From NCBI GenBank assembly GCA_027045875.1, contig JALUAG010000023.1:1-64000 (forward strand): 64,000 bases of DNA, written 5' to 3'. The translations under genes and the position numbers were made by a program. The stretch comes from Alphaproteobacteria bacterium (GTDB lineage: Bacteria > Pseudomonadota > Alphaproteobacteria > Geminicoccales > Geminicoccaceae). Below the pieces are notes generated by a model. It was not told the origin of the DNA, did no database searches, and saw nothing but the letters and a program-made list of their open reading frames with translations. Shown here piece by piece: positions 48,052 to 59,851 of this stretch (position 1 is its first letter; each line of letters opens with the position of its first letter).

Positions 48052-48180
48052 GGAGTGTTCATCCCGGGCATGAGGTGCGAGTGTGGATAGCAGCGCTCCC
48101 CGCCCCGAACAAGACGGCTGACCGCGACCGCACCGCCTGCTAGGAGCGGCCGCATTCTCGGCGAGGCGGAGAGATCGCGC

Positions 48181-49131
48181 ATGCTCCTGGGCGACGGCCA
48201 ATCTCTTCTTCTGGCCCTCCTACTCGGCCTGCTGCTCGATGCCCGGTTCGGCGATCCGCCCGCGCTCTGGACCCGCCTGCCCCATCCCGTGGTCCTGCTG
48301 GGACGCGCGATCGCCCGGCTCGAGGAGCGGCTGTGGCGGGAGGGCGACGCGCGGCTGCGGGGATTCCTGCTGGTGCTCCTGCTGCTGCTGCCGACGGGCC
48401 TGTTCGCGCTCCTCCTCGATCCCGGCCTGCGCCGTCTGCCCGGCGGCTGGATCTTCCTGGGTCTCCTGTTCTTCCCCTGGTTCGCCTGGCGGGGTCTCAA
48501 CGATCACGTGCGGGCGGTGGCGGACGCCCTGCCGCGGGACACGGCGGCGGCGAGGGCCGCCGTGCGTCACCTCGTGGGGCGCGATCCCGAGCGTCTCGAC
48601 CGACCGGCGATCGCCCGGGCGGCGGTGGAATCGCTGGCCGAGAACTTCGCCGACGGGGTGGTGGCCCCCTGGTTCTGGACCCTCCTGCTCGGCCTTCCCG
48701 GGCTCGTCCTCTACAAGGCGATCAACACCCTGGACAGCATGATCGGCTATCGCAACGCCCGTTACCGGAGCTTCGGCACGGTCGCAGCGAGGCTCGACGA
48801 CGTCGCGAACTGGATCCCGGCCCGCATCGCCGCCGGCCTGCTCGCGCTCGCCGCCGGCCGGGCCGCCGTCGCCGCCTTTCGGTGCATGCGCCGGGACGCG
48901 CGCCGCCATCGTTCCCCGAACGCCGGCTGGCCGGAAGCGGCGGTGGCGGGTGCCCTCGGCTTCCGGCTTTCCGGCCCCCGCGCCTACGGCGGCGAACCCG
49001 TGGCCGAGCCCTGGATCGGCGATGGCGAGGCGGATCTCGGACCGGCGGCGATCGAGGCGGCGCTGGCGCTCGCCCGGCGCGCCTTCCTGCTGCTGGTCGG
49101 GATCACGATCGCCTTCCTTCCGTTCGCGTGA
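48181..49131 (+). CDS. cobD: Adenosylcobinamide-phosphate synthase
   Basis: The 316-residue inner-membrane protein (also named CbiB) attaches aminopropanol to adenosylcobyric acid. It has [29 protein letters not shown] at the start, several helices, and the conserved [17 protein letters not shown] near residue 160, then [22 protein letters not shown] and [17 protein letters not shown]. It is divergent from cbiX across 129 bases in which I see no cobalamin-riboswitch core. The 3' end overlaps cobQ by 29 bases, tail to tail. Confidence 0.92.
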   Translation: MLLGDGQSLLLALLLGLLLDARFGDPPALWTRLPHPVVLLGRAIARLEERLWREGDARLRGFLLVLLLLLPTGLFALLLDPGLRRLPGGWIFLGLLFFPWFAWRGLNDHVRAVADALPRDTAAARAAVRHLVGRDPERLDRPAIARAAVESLAENFADGVVAPWFWTLLLGLPGLVLYKAINTLDSMIGYRNARYRSFGTVAARLDDVANWIPARIAAGLLALAAGRAAVAAFRCMRRDARRHRSPNAGWPEAAVAGALGFRLSGPRAYGGEPVAEPWIGDGEADLGPAAIEAALALARRAFLLLVGITIAFLPFA

Positions 49132-50593
49132 GGGCGATGGCGAGCAGGCGGTCGAGGTCGAGGGCCGCCTCCACATGGTCGGCCAGCGCCTCGAGGGTGT
49201 CTTCCAGGCGCCGTTCGTAGGACAGGGCGGACGCGCTGCCGTCCGCGAAGCGGGCGAGGAAGCGCCGACGGAAGCCGTCGCTCGCGAAAAGCCCGTGCAG
49301 ATAGCAGCCGAAGACGCGCCCGTCGGCCGACACGGCGCCGTCGGGCCCAGCGTCGAGGCGAAGCCAGGGCCGCGCGGTATCGGGGCCGCGGGTGTGGCCG
49401 AGATGGATCTCGTAGCCCGTCACCGTCTCCCCGGTGGTGCATTCGACGCCGCGGGCGAGCCGCACCGTCTTGCCGGGCTCGAGCACCGTTTCCACCTCGA
49501 GCAGCCCGAGGCCCGCGACCTCGCGCGGCTCCCCCTCGACGCCGCCGGGATCGGCGATGCGGCGCCCCAGCATCTGATAGCCGCCGCACAGGCCGACCAC
49601 CCAGCCGCCCCGTCGGTGGTGGGCACGGATGTCGGCCTCGAAGCCGCTGTCGCGGAGCGCCAGCAGATCCCCGATCGTGTTCTTGCTCCCGGGCAAGAGC
49701 AGGAGATCGGTGTCGGCGGGCAAGGGGTCCTCGAGCGCCAGAAGGCGCAGCGCCACCGAGGGCTCCTGGGAGAGGGGGTCGAGATCGTCGAAGTTGGCGA
49801 GGCGCGGCAGGCGGGGCACGGCGATGCGGATGGGGGCATCGGATCGTCGGCTGGCCCGCGCATCCAGCCCCAGGCTGTCCTCGGCCGGCAGCAGGCGGGC
49901 ATCCGGGAACCAGGGCAGGATGCCGAGGCAGGGGAGGCCGGTGCGCGCCTCGAGGAACGGCAGGGCCGGCGCGAACAGCGAGGGATCGCCCCGGAACTTG
50001 TTGACGACGAAGCCCCGGAGCCGCGCCCGCTCGTCGGGTTCCAGCACCGCCACGGTGCCGACCAGCGAAGCCACCACGCCGCCGCGGTCGATGTCCCCCA
50101 CCAGCACCACCGGCAGGTCGGCCGCCTGGGCGAAACCCATGTTGGCGAGGTCGGCGTCGCGGAGGTTGACCTCGGATGCGCTGCCGGCGCCCTCCACCAG
50201 CAGGAGATCGCTCTCGGCGGCGAGGCGCGCGAAGCTGTCGAGGGCGCGGGGCAGCAGTTCGCCCTTCAGCCGGTAGTATCCGGCCGCCGTCACCGCACCC
50301 CGGTGGCGGCCCTGGACGACGAGCTGCGAGCGGCCGTCGCCCTCGGGCTTGAGGAGGATCGGGTTCATGTGGACGCTCGGCGGCACGCCGCAGGCGCGGG
50401 CCTGCAGGGCCTGGGCGCGACCGATCTCCCCGCCCTCGGCCACCGCCGCGTTGTTGCTCATGTTCTGGGGCTTGAAGGGGCGCACCCGCAGGCCGCGCCG
50501 CGTGAAGGCACGGCACAGGCCGGTCACCAGCAGCGACTTGCCCGCGTCCGAGCCCGTCGCCTGCACCATCAGGGCGGGGACGGCGGGAGCCAC
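49103..50593 (-). CDS. cobQ: Cobyric acid synthase
   Basis: The 496-residue glutamine-dependent amidotransferase completes four amidations of the corrin side chains. N-terminal [22 protein letters not shown] (P-loop), [33 protein letters not shown]-terminal glutaminase with [13 protein letters not shown] and [13 protein letters not shown] (nucleophile Cys), then [13 protein letters not shown] 50569 (MVQATG) is an equally good start. It lies 10 bases after cobO, forming a two-gene unit. Confidence 0.94.
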   Translation of the reverse strand: MAPAVPALMVQATGSDAGKSLLVTGLCRAFTRRGLRVRPFKPQNMSNNAAVAEGGEIGRAQALQARACGVPPSVHMNPILLKPEGDGRSQLVVQGRHRGAVTAAGYYRLKGELLPRALDSFARLAAESDLLLVEGAGSASEVNLRDADLANMGFAQAADLPVVLVGDIDRGGVVASLVGTVAVLEPDERARLRGFVVNKFRGDPSLFAPALPFLEARTGLPCLGILPWFPDARLLPAEDSLGLDARASRRSDAPIRIAVPRLPRLANFDDLDPLSQEPSVALRLLALEDPLPADTDLLLLPGSKNTIGDLLALRDSGFEADIRAHHRRGGWVVGLCGGYQMLGRRIADPGGVEGEPREVAGLGLLEVETVLEPGKTVRLARGVECTTGETVTGYEIHLGHTRGPDTARPWLRLDAGPDGAVSADGRVFGCYLHGLFASDGFRRRFLARFADGSASALSYERRLEDTLEALADHVEAALDLDRLLAIALTRTEGRRS

Positions 50594-50603
50594 GGCGGCG
50601 CGT

Positions 50604-51206
50604 TCAGTATTCGATGCCGGGCTGGGCCTTCACGCCCTCGCGGAAGGGATGCTTGACGAGGCGCATCTCGGTCACGAGATCCGCCGCCTCCAGGAGCTCC
50701 GGCGGTGCGTTGCGGCCGGTGATCACCACGTGCAGATCGGGGCGCTTCGCCTCCAGCACGGCGAGCACCTCCGCGATCGGCAGGTAGTCGTAGCGCAGCA
50801 CGATGTTGAGCTCGTCCAGCACCACCAGATGCAGCTCCGGATCGGTCAGCATGCGGCGGGCTTCGGCCAGGGCCGCCCGGGCCGCCTCGATGTCGCGCGC
50901 CCGGTCCTGGGTCTCCCAGGTGAAGCCGTGGCCCATCACCCGGATCTCCACGAGCTCGGGAAAGCGTTCGAGAAAGCGGCGTTCGCCGGTCTCCCGGCGG
51001 CCCTTGACGAACTGCACGATGCCCACCCTGCGGCCGTGGCCAAGGGTCCGCACGACGAGCCCCCAGGCGGCCGTGCTCTTGCCCTTGCCGGGGCCGGTGT
51101 GGACGATCACGAGCCCCTTTTCGCGGGTCTTCTGGCCGTAGAGCCTGTCCTTGGCGGCCTTGATCCGGGCCTTCTTCTCGCGGTGCCGCTCCTCGATGTC
51201 GGTCAT
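50604..51206 (-). CDS. cobO: Cob(I)yrinate a,c-diamide adenosyltransferase
   Basis: The 200-residue CobA/CobO-type enzyme forms the Co-adenosyl bond from ATP. It has [29 protein letters not shown] (P-loop near residue 38), [26 protein letters not shown] and [23 protein letters not shown] lies 7 bases before the ATG at 51206, favouring it over the upstream in-frame ATG. It precedes cobQ. Confidence 0.94.
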   Translation of the reverse strand: MTDIEERHREKKARIKAAKDRLYGQKTREKGLVIVHTGPGKGKSTAAWGLVVRTLGHGRRVGIVQFVKGRRETGERRFLERFPELVEIRVMGHGFTWETQDRARDIEAARAALAEARRMLTDPELHLVVLDELNIVLRYDYLPIAEVLAVLEAKRPDLHVVITGRNAPPELLEAADLVTEMRLVKHPFREGVKAQPGIEY

Positions 51207-51280
51207 GGCGGTTCCTCCGGGCCGGGGGTCCGCCCACACTCTAGCGTCTCACCCGCGCGGCGCCAGCAGCGGCAGGGGGA

Positions 51281-51898
51281 TCAGAGATCGACCCCGGTGC
51301 GTTCCTTGGCCCGCTCCCAGCGCTCGGCGACGGGGGTCTCGAAGACGAGTTCGGGGTCGGCTTCCACCACCTCCCAGTCCCCGCGGGCGATCTCGGCATC
51401 GAGCTGGCCGGCGGCCCAGCCCGCATAGCCCAAGGTGGCGATGTAGCGCGCCGGCCCCTTGCCGCGGGCGATGTCGGCCATGATCCGGGTGTCGTTGGTG
51501 ACGGCGAACTCGGGCGTCACGGCGAGGGTGTCCTCGAGCCGGTAGTCGGGACTGTGGAGGACGAAGCCGGTGGCGGGATCCACCGGACCGCCGTAGGCGA
51601 GTTCGATCTCGCCCGTCGCCTCCTCGCTGGGCAGGCCCAGCCGGTCGAGGAGCTCGCGGGCGGGAACCCGGCCATAGGAGCGGTTGATCACGAGGCCGAG
51701 GGCCCCCTTCTCGTCGTGCAGCACCATGAACACCACGGTGTGGTCGAAATTGGGGTCGGCCAGATCCTCGCTCGCCACCAGGAGCTTGCCGGCCACCGAT
51801 CGCCGCACGCCTTCCAGGCGGTCGGGCGGTGTCGGATCGTGAACGATGGGCACTGCACCGAACAACCACAGCCCCAGCAGTCCGATCGCCAAACGCAC
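51281..51898 (-). CDS. YqgE/AlgH-family protein with N-terminal signal sequence
   Basis: This 205-residue homologue of the UPF0301 family has GKLLVASEDLADPNFDHTVVFM, EKGALGLVINRSYG, YGGPVDPATGFVLHS and GYAGWAAGQLDAEIARGDWE, all conserved. Unlike the usual cytoplasmic form, it starts VRLAIGLLGLWLFGAVPIVHDP, a probable export signal or membrane anchor. The start is fixed by a near-perfect AAGGAGGGA site upstream of GTG 51898. The family function is poorly known, so a periplasmic variant is notable. It stands alone between cobO and an alcohol dehydrogenase. Confidence 0.82.
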   Translation of the reverse strand: MRLAIGLLGLWLFGAVPIVHDPTPPDRLEGVRRSVAGKLLVASEDLADPNFDHTVVFMVLHDEKGALGLVINRSYGRVPARELLDRLGLPSEEATGEIELAYGGPVDPATGFVLHSPDYRLEDTLAVTPEFAVTNDTRIMADIARGKGPARYIATLGYAGWAAGQLDAEIARGDWEVVEADPELVFETPVAERWERAKERTGVDL

Positions 51899-52011
51899 GG
51901 CACGCTCCCTCCTTTTCGCCGAACCTACCCCATTCGCGGCCAGCCCGCACCCTCTCCCCAACCCTCGCCGTGGCGACTAGAGTGTCCCCGAATCCGCGGG
52001 GGAGAGAGACG

Positions 52012-53070
52012 ATGCGCCGATGTGAGGTCGTGGCCTGGGGCGAGCCCTTGGTGATGCGCGAATATCCGACGCCGGAGCCGAAAGGCACGGAAGTGCTCGT
52101 CCGCGTCACCGCCTGCGGGGTGTGTCATTCCGATCTGCACATCCATCAGGGCTATTTCGACCTCGGCGACGGGGAGCGGCTGGTGCTCGAGGAACGGGGC
52201 ACCCGTCTGCCCTTCACGCCCGGCCACGAGATCGCCGGCGAGGTGGTGGCGCTGGGGCCGGAGGCGGAGGGCGGCGTCGAGGTCGGACGGGAATACGTGG
52301 TCTTCCCCTGGATCGGCTGCGGCCATTGCGCGGTCTGTCTCCGGGGCGAGGAAAACCTCTGTCCGAAGCCGCGCTTTCTGGGCGCCTACGAGGGGGGCGG
52401 CTACACCGACTATCTCCTCGTCCCGCATCCCCGCTATCTGGTGCCGTTCGACGGGCTGCCGCGGGAGCTCGCCTGCACCTACGCCTGTTCCGGAGTGACG
52501 GCCTGGGCGGCGCTGGGCAAGACCGGCATCCAGCGCGACGACCAGGCCCTGCTGCTGATCGGGGCCGGGGGTGTGGGCATGAACGCGCTCGCCCTCGCAC
52601 CCTCCCGGGTGCCGGGGCCGGTGGCGGTGGCGGACATCGATCCCGCCAAGCGGGAAGCGGCGCTGGCCGCCGGTGCGGCGCGGGTGTTCGATCCCGGCGA
52701 CCCCGCGGCGGCGGCCGCCGTCCGCGAATGGTCCGGCGGCGGCGCCTGGGCGGTGATCGATTTCGTCGGCCGGCCGGAGACCGTGCGGTTCGGTCTCTCC
52801 TGTCTGGTTCCCAAGGGCGGCCGGCTCGTCGTGGTGGGGCTCTACGGCGGGCGGCTCCCGCTGCCGGTGCCCTGGCTGCCGCTCCGGGCGCTCACTCTCT
52901 GCGGATCCTACGTCGGCACCCTCGCCGATCTGCGCACCGTGATCCGGCTCGCACAGGCGGGCAAGGTCCCACCCATCCCGATCACGCGGCGCCCGCTCGA
53001 GGAGGCCAATGCGGCGCTCGAGGATCTCGCGGCGGGGCGTGTCGAGGGGCGTCAGGTGCTCGTGCCGTGA
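52012..53070 (+). CDS. Zinc-dependent alcohol dehydrogenase
   Basis: The 352-residue medium-chain dehydrogenase has the catalytic zinc ligands in TACGVCHSDLHIH (Cys near 37) and PGHEIAGEV. The structural zinc cysteines are IGCGHCAVCLRGEENLC. The nucleotide-binding segment is LLIGAGGVGMNALALA near 190. An extra loop LGDGERLVLEERGTRLPF precedes the GHE motif, as in some bacterial aldehyde/alcohol-type enzymes. GGGGAGAGAG precedes the ATG. The substrate is not known; no operon partner is evident. Confidence 0.88.
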   Translation: MRRCEVVAWGEPLVMREYPTPEPKGTEVLVRVTACGVCHSDLHIHQGYFDLGDGERLVLEERGTRLPFTPGHEIAGEVVALGPEAEGGVEVGREYVVFPWIGCGHCAVCLRGEENLCPKPRFLGAYEGGGYTDYLLVPHPRYLVPFDGLPRELACTYACSGVTAWAALGKTGIQRDDQALLLIGAGGVGMNALALAPSRVPGPVAVADIDPAKREAALAAGAARVFDPGDPAAAAAVREWSGGGAWAVIDFVGRPETVRFGLSCLVPKGGRLVVVGLYGGRLPLPVPWLPLRALTLCGSYVGTLADLRTVIRLAQAGKVPPIPITRRPLEEANAALEDLAAGRVEGRQVLVP

Positions 53071-53117
53071 CGGCCGGCTCCCGCGGCCCGTTCTTCGCAG
53101 GTTGACGGGGCCGCCGC

Positions 53118-53861
53118 GTGGACTGGCTGCATCTCGGCATCGTCTTCGGCGCCGCCCTGATCACTGCCCTCGCGACCGGCCTCGGTGCGCTTCCCTTTCT
53201 CCTCGTTCCCCGCATGAGCCGTCGCTGGCTCGGCGCATCCAACGCCCTCGCCGCCGGGCTCATGATCGCCGCCAGCCTGACGCTGATCGTGGAAGGGGCG
53301 CAGGAGAGCCAGGGACGGCTCGCGATCGGCCTCCTCCTCGGCTATCTCGCGATGCGTGTGGGCCGCCGTTTCATGCACCGTCACGGCGAGTTCGCCCTCG
53401 GCGAGCTGCGCGGGGCCGATGCGAAAAAGGCGCTTCTCATCGTCGGCGTGATGACCCTGCATTCCTTCACCGAGGGGCTCGGCGTGGGCGTGTCCTTCGG
53501 CGGCGGCGAAGGGCTCGGGGTGTTCATCTCGGCTGCCATCGCGGTCCACAACGTTCCCGAGGGGCTCGCCATCAGCCTCGTCCTCGTGCCGCGCGGCGTC
53601 TCCCCCTGGACGGCCGCCGGATGGAGCGTGTTCTCGAGCCTGCCCCAGCCCCTGATGGCGGTCCCGGCCTACCTCTTCGTCACCGCCTTCACGCCCCTGC
53701 TGCCGGTGGGCTTCGGCCTCGCCGCCGGGGCCATGCTGTGGATGACCGTCTCGGAGCTCCTGCCCGAAGCGCGCGTCACGCTGGGGCGGGTGGGCGTGCT
53801 CGTCGCGGTGATCGTATCGGCGGTCGCCATGATCGCCTTTCAGGAAACCCTGCTGCGCTGA
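53118..53861 (+). CDS. ZIP-family metal transporter
   Basis: This 247-residue inner-membrane protein has about eight helices. The paired ZIP metal-site motifs are TLHSFTEGLGVGVSF near residue 115 and AVHNVPEGLAISLVL near 140, plus a His/Glu-rich loop RFMHRHGEFALGEL. ZIP proteins import divalent metals, usually zinc, down the gradient. GTG start, 48 bases after the dehydrogenase stop; co-transcription with that zinc enzyme is possible but unproven. Confidence 0.85.
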   Translation: MDWLHLGIVFGAALITALATGLGALPFLLVPRMSRRWLGASNALAAGLMIAASLTLIVEGAQESQGRLAIGLLLGYLAMRVGRRFMHRHGEFALGELRGADAKKALLIVGVMTLHSFTEGLGVGVSFGGGEGLGVFISAAIAVHNVPEGLAISLVLVPRGVSPWTAAGWSVFSSLPQPLMAVPAYLFVTAFTPLLPVGFGLAAGAMLWMTVSELLPEARVTLGRVGVLVAVIVSAVAMIAFQETLLR

Positions 53862-53931
53862 TCCGGCCCTTGGAAGGCCCGGTGATCGGCGCTAGGTGAG
53901 GGGTCCGGGGGAGCTTTCGGAGGACGATCCG

Positions 53932-54858
53932 ATGAAGGGCATTTTCGCGGCCAGCGTGACGCCGGTCGACCGCGACGGCGAGATCAGCCATGTCCGTCTC
54001 GCCGCCCATCTGCGCTGGCTGCTGCACCACGGCTGCCACGGCGTCGCCCTGTTCGGTACCACCGGCGAGGCGCCGTCCTTCTCGGTGGCCGAGCGCCAGG
54101 CGGCCCTGGAGGCGGTACTGCGGCGGGGCGTGGCACCCGAGCGCATCCTGCTCGGGATCGGCTGCTGCGCCCACGCCGACACGCTGGCCCTGGCCCGTCA
54201 TGGTCTCGAGCAGGGCGTCACGCGGATGCTCATGCTGCCGCCCTTCTACTTCAAGGAGGTGCCCGACGAGGGGGTCTTCCGGGCGTTCGCCGAGCTGATC
54301 GAAGCACTGGGGAGCGACCGGCTGCGCCTCGTGCTGTACCATTTTCCGCGCATGAGCATGGTGCCCATCAACCGGCCGGTCATCGAGCGGCTGCTCGGCC
54401 GCTATCCCGGAACCGTGGTGGGCATCAAGGACAGTTCGGGTGACTGGGAGCACACGCAGGCGCTGATCGCCGCCTTGCCGGACTTTTCCGTCTTTTCGGG
54501 TTCGGACATGCATCTTCTGCGCAATCTCCGCGCGGGGGGTGCCGGCACCATCTCGGCCGGTGCCAATCTCGCCTGTGCTTACAGCCGCGACGTGTTCGAC
54601 GCCGTCGCCAAGGGCGACGCCGACGCCGCCGAGCGGGCGATGGGCTGCGTGTCGGCGGTCCGCGGCGTGCTCGGCCACCATCCGATGATCGCCGCCATCA
54701 AGCATGTCCTCGCCCAGGGCACCCGCGATCCGGTGTGGGAGACGGTACGGCCGCCCCTCGTGGAACTGGATGCCGCCAGCGGCGGCGCGCTCCTGCAGGA
54801 GCTCGAGGCGGTGGGTTACGTCTACGACCCCGAGGCCTATGCCGCGGTGAGTGCCTGA
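53932..54858 (+). CDS. Dihydrodipicolinate synthase/N-acetylneuraminate lyase family protein
   Basis: The 308-residue TIM-barrel aldolase shows ASVTPVDRDGEIS, GVALFGTTGEAPSFSVAERQ near residue 45, LYHFPRMSMVPIN (Tyr near 137) and VGIKDSSGDWE with the Schiff-base Lys near 163. ALFGTTGEA fits the family but the residues do not single out DapA, and the protein is slightly longer than usual DapA. It probably cleaves or forms a 2-keto acid. CGGAGGA precedes the ATG. It is followed 12 bases later by panC. Confidence 0.85.
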   Translation: MKGIFAASVTPVDRDGEISHVRLAAHLRWLLHHGCHGVALFGTTGEAPSFSVAERQAALEAVLRRGVAPERILLGIGCCAHADTLALARHGLEQGVTRMLMLPPFYFKEVPDEGVFRAFAELIEALGSDRLRLVLYHFPRMSMVPINRPVIERLLGRYPGTVVGIKDSSGDWEHTQALIAALPDFSVFSGSDMHLLRNLRAGGAGTISAGANLACAYSRDVFDAVAKGDADAAERAMGCVSAVRGVLGHHPMIAAIKHVLAQGTRDPVWETVRPPLVELDAASGGALLQELEAVGYVYDPEAYAAVSA

Positions 54859-54870
54859 GCGGCAACGCCC

Positions 54871-55749
54871 GTGGAGACCGTCAGGGAAACGGCCGCGCTG
54901 CGGCGCCGCATCCGTGCGTGGCGGGAAGAGGGCGCCCCGATCGCGTTCGTCCCCACCATGGGGGCACTGCACGGGGGCCATCTCTCCCTCGTCCGTCACG
55001 GGCGGGCCGCGGCGGCACGTCTCGTGGTGTCGATCTTCGTCAATCCGACCCAGTTCGCGCCGGGAGAGGATTTCGAGCGCTATCCGCGCGACGAGGCGGG
55101 CGATCTCGCCAAGCTCGAGGCGCTCGGGGTCGATCTCGTCTACCTGCCGGACATCGGTACCATGTACGCCCCCGATCATGCGACATGGGTGGTGGTCGAG
55201 GGACCGGCCCGGGGGCTGTGCGCCGAGACGCGGCCCCATTTCTTCCGCGGCGTGGCGACCGTGGTCGCCAAGCTGTTCCACCGCGTGCAGCCGGACATCG
55301 CCATCTTCGGCGAGAAGGACTACCAGCAGCTCCTGGTGATCCGGCGCATGGTCCGCGATCTGGACATGCCGGTGGAGATCATCGGCCGGCCGACGGTGCG
55401 GGAGCCGGACGGGCTCGCCATGTCCTCGCGCAACGCCTATCTCTCGCCGCAGCAGCGACGGATCGCCCCGGCGCTCTATCGAATCCTGTGCGAGACGGCG
55501 GAGGCACTGAGCCGAGGCGGGTCGGCCGCACCGAGCCTCGCGACGGCGCGCGAGCACCTGCTCGAGGCGGGCTTCACCGCGGTGGACTACGTCGAGCTGC
55601 GCGACGCCGAGGATCTGGAACCGCTGGAGCGCCTCGCCACCCGGCCGGGACGGCTCCTTGCGGCGGCCCGCCTGGGTGAGACACGCCTCATCGACAACCT
55701 CCCCGTGCCGCCGGTCGCACGCTCCGCGACAAACCGTTCTGACGACTGA
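54871..55749 (+). CDS. panC: Pantothenate synthetase
   Basis: The 292-residue enzyme ligates pantoate and beta-alanine with ATP in CoA synthesis. Signatures are FVPTMGALHGGHLSLVRHGR near residue 25, VSIFVNPTQFAPGEDFERYPR near 55, FFRGVATVVAKLFHRVQPDIAIFGEKDYQQL near 125 and MSSRNAYLSPQQR near 180. GTG start, close behind the DapA-family gene. No panB is adjacent. Confidence 0.94.
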   Translation: METVRETAALRRRIRAWREEGAPIAFVPTMGALHGGHLSLVRHGRAAAARLVVSIFVNPTQFAPGEDFERYPRDEAGDLAKLEALGVDLVYLPDIGTMYAPDHATWVVVEGPARGLCAETRPHFFRGVATVVAKLFHRVQPDIAIFGEKDYQQLLVIRRMVRDLDMPVEIIGRPTVREPDGLAMSSRNAYLSPQQRRIAPALYRILCETAEALSRGGSAAPSLATAREHLLEAGFTAVDYVELRDAEDLEPLERLATRPGRLLAAARLGETRLIDNLPVPPVARSATNRSDD

Positions 55750-55777
55750 ATTTCTTCGCTTTTTCGCCGTTCGTGGC

Positions 55778-55805
55778 CTTGCAGGCGGGCGCCCCGCCAC
55801 CACAT
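55778..55805 (+). promoter_or_regulatory. Possible heat-shock (RpoH) promoter of clpB
   Basis: CTTG (55778-55781), 18 bases, then CCACAT (55800-55805) resembles the alphaproteobacterial RpoH pattern CTTG-N17/18-CYTATNT, with mismatches in the -10. It lies 83 bases before the clpB ATG in the 139-base gap after panC. Confidence 0.35.
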
Positions 55806-55888
55806 CATAGACGGTCGGTGTGCGGTGCCCGAGGGGGCCGTGCACCGGGGTCTGCTCGCACGAGGGACACGAAGAAAGGGGGAAAGAG

Positions 55889-58480
<2,592 letters not shown>

Positions 58481-58487
58481 CCGCCGC

Positions 58488-58537
58488 GTGGCCCATCCCC
58501 GGGCCACGGCCCGCGGCCCCGCCGCGGGCCGTTTCTC
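58488..58537 (+). terminator. Intrinsic terminator after clpB (two overlapping hairpins)
   Basis: An 11-pair perfect stem (58506-58516 with 58522-58532, 5-base loop) is followed by TTCTC. A second 7-pair stem (58488-58494 with 58501-58507) shares two bases with it, so the two compete. The U tract is short, but stem strength is very high. It also separates clpB from the convergent Uma2 gene. Confidence 0.75.
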
Positions 58538-58539
58538 GT

Positions 58540-59109
58540 TCAGCCCTCGCGGCGCTGTTTCGGGAAGAAACCCTCGATCTCGACCTCGATCCCGGGCGGG
58601 TCGAGACGCAGGGTGCCCGCGGTGAGAATGCGGGTGCGGATCTCCTCGCCTTCCGTCCGCTGATGATGGATCACCAGCCGGCCGAGCGGATCGACGATCA
58701 GGTAATGGCGGATCGACGGAACGCGGAAATAGCCGGCGAGCTTGTGGCCGGTATCGCTCCCTTCGCTCAGCGGCGAGACCACCTCGACCACCAGCAGCGG
58801 ATCCTCGACGGTGATCGCATCGGGATCGAGGGGCTCGCCGCAGCGCAGCAGCGCATCGGGTTCGAAGGCGGTGCTCGGGTCGATCCGAACCGTCATGCCG
58901 TCGGGATAGACCTCGCACGGCAGCGCCTTGGCTTCGACGGCCTCGCAGAGGCTCCGATACACCCTGCCTTTGGTGTCGGCATGCCTCGCACGTTGCGGCG
59001 TCATCGCCACGACATGGCCGTCGTACAGCTCGTAACGGCCCTCTCGCCCCTGCACCCAACGCAGGAACTCGTCGACCGTGGTCGGCAATTTCTCGGCGGG
59101 TTCGGCCAT
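58540..59109 (-). CDS. Uma2-family putative endonuclease (copy 1)
   Basis: The 189-residue product has the Uma2 (DUF820) pattern: VDEFLRWVQGREGRYELYDGHVVAM, PDALLRCGEPLD, DPLLVVEVVSPLSEGSDTGHKLAGYF and IRHYLIVDPLGRLVIHH. The restriction-like acidic residues (FEPD and VVEVVS) are intact. The biological role of this widespread family is unclear. It lies downstream of a second Uma2 gene on the same strand, 80 bases apart. Confidence 0.82.
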   Translation of the reverse strand: MAEPAEKLPTTVDEFLRWVQGREGRYELYDGHVVAMTPQRARHADTKGRVYRSLCEAVEAKALPCEVYPDGMTVRIDPSTAFEPDALLRCGEPLDPDAITVEDPLLVVEVVSPLSEGSDTGHKLAGYFRVPSIRHYLIVDPLGRLVIHHQRTEGEEIRTRILTAGTLRLDPPGIEVEIEGFFPKQRREG

Positions 59110-59189
59110 CGACGCCCCTCCATGCTCCGGGACCGGAACAGTCTAGCGCAAATCCCGGAACCGCGCATGCGGCGGCCGGATCGAGCCGC

Positions 59190-59756
59190 TCACGCCTCCA
59201 GCACGAGCTTCGGATCGAGGGCGAGATCCGACAGCTTGAGCGGGCGAATGGGCTCGCCGGCCCGGTGGATGCGGCATTCGCGGTAGTAGCCGCCCGGTGC
59301 CGGCTCCCGGTAGACCTCGATCTGCCCTTTCTGGAGATCCACCAGCCACACCTCCGGGATGCCGTACCGGGCATAGAGCGGGATCTTCACCTCCCGGTCG
59401 TAGCCGGCCGAGGTGTCCGCCACCTCGATCAGGAGCAGCACGTCCTCGGGACCGGGATGCGAATCGCGATAGGAGCGCTCACGAACGACAGCGAGATCGG
59501 GCTGCGGTTCGGAGGCGGGGGGAAGCGAAACGGGGTCCTGAACCCGGACCACCGTCGGCGTGCCGCGGACGAAGACGCGAACGAGGCGGCTGACGGTCTC
59601 GGCGTGCCGTGTTCCGACGGGTGTCACCTCCACCAGCTCCCCCTCGATCAGCTCCACCCGGTCCTCTTCGCCGAGGATCCCGGCTTCGACCATGCGGTGA
59701 TAGTCCTCGAGGCTGAAGCGGTGCCGCCGGACCGGCGGTGGCGGAACCGTGGCCAT
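59190..59756 (-). CDS. Uma2-family putative endonuclease (copy 2)
   Basis: This 188-residue Uma2 protein has HRFSLEDYHRMVEAGILGEEDRVELIEGELVEV, QPDLAVVRERSY, PGPEDVLLLIEVADTSAGYDREVKIPLYARYGIPEVWLVDL and a C-terminal beta stretch. The nuclease-like acids (QPD, IEVAD) are present. It differs from copy 1 in the N-terminal half, so the two are not recent duplicates. A tandem Uma2 pair is common in some genomes; the function is not established. Confidence 0.82.
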   Translation of the reverse strand: MATVPPPPVRRHRFSLEDYHRMVEAGILGEEDRVELIEGELVEVTPVGTRHAETVSRLVRVFVRGTPTVVRVQDPVSLPPASEPQPDLAVVRERSYRDSHPGPEDVLLLIEVADTSAGYDREVKIPLYARYGIPEVWLVDLQKGQIEVYREPAPGGYYRECRIHRAGEPIRPLKLSDLALDPKLVLEA

Positions 59757-59851
59757 GATGCGCTCTCCGACTGGCTGCCGGTGAGAAAGATGGCACAGCG
59801 ACCGCGCGGCGGAAAGCCGGGGCCGGCAGGGGGCGACGGCGGCGGGCAGGC

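Noticed and set aside
53863-53882. Imperfect inverted repeat after the ZIP transporter gene
   Set aside because: Contains a central mismatch and lacks any T tract; too weak to call a terminator.
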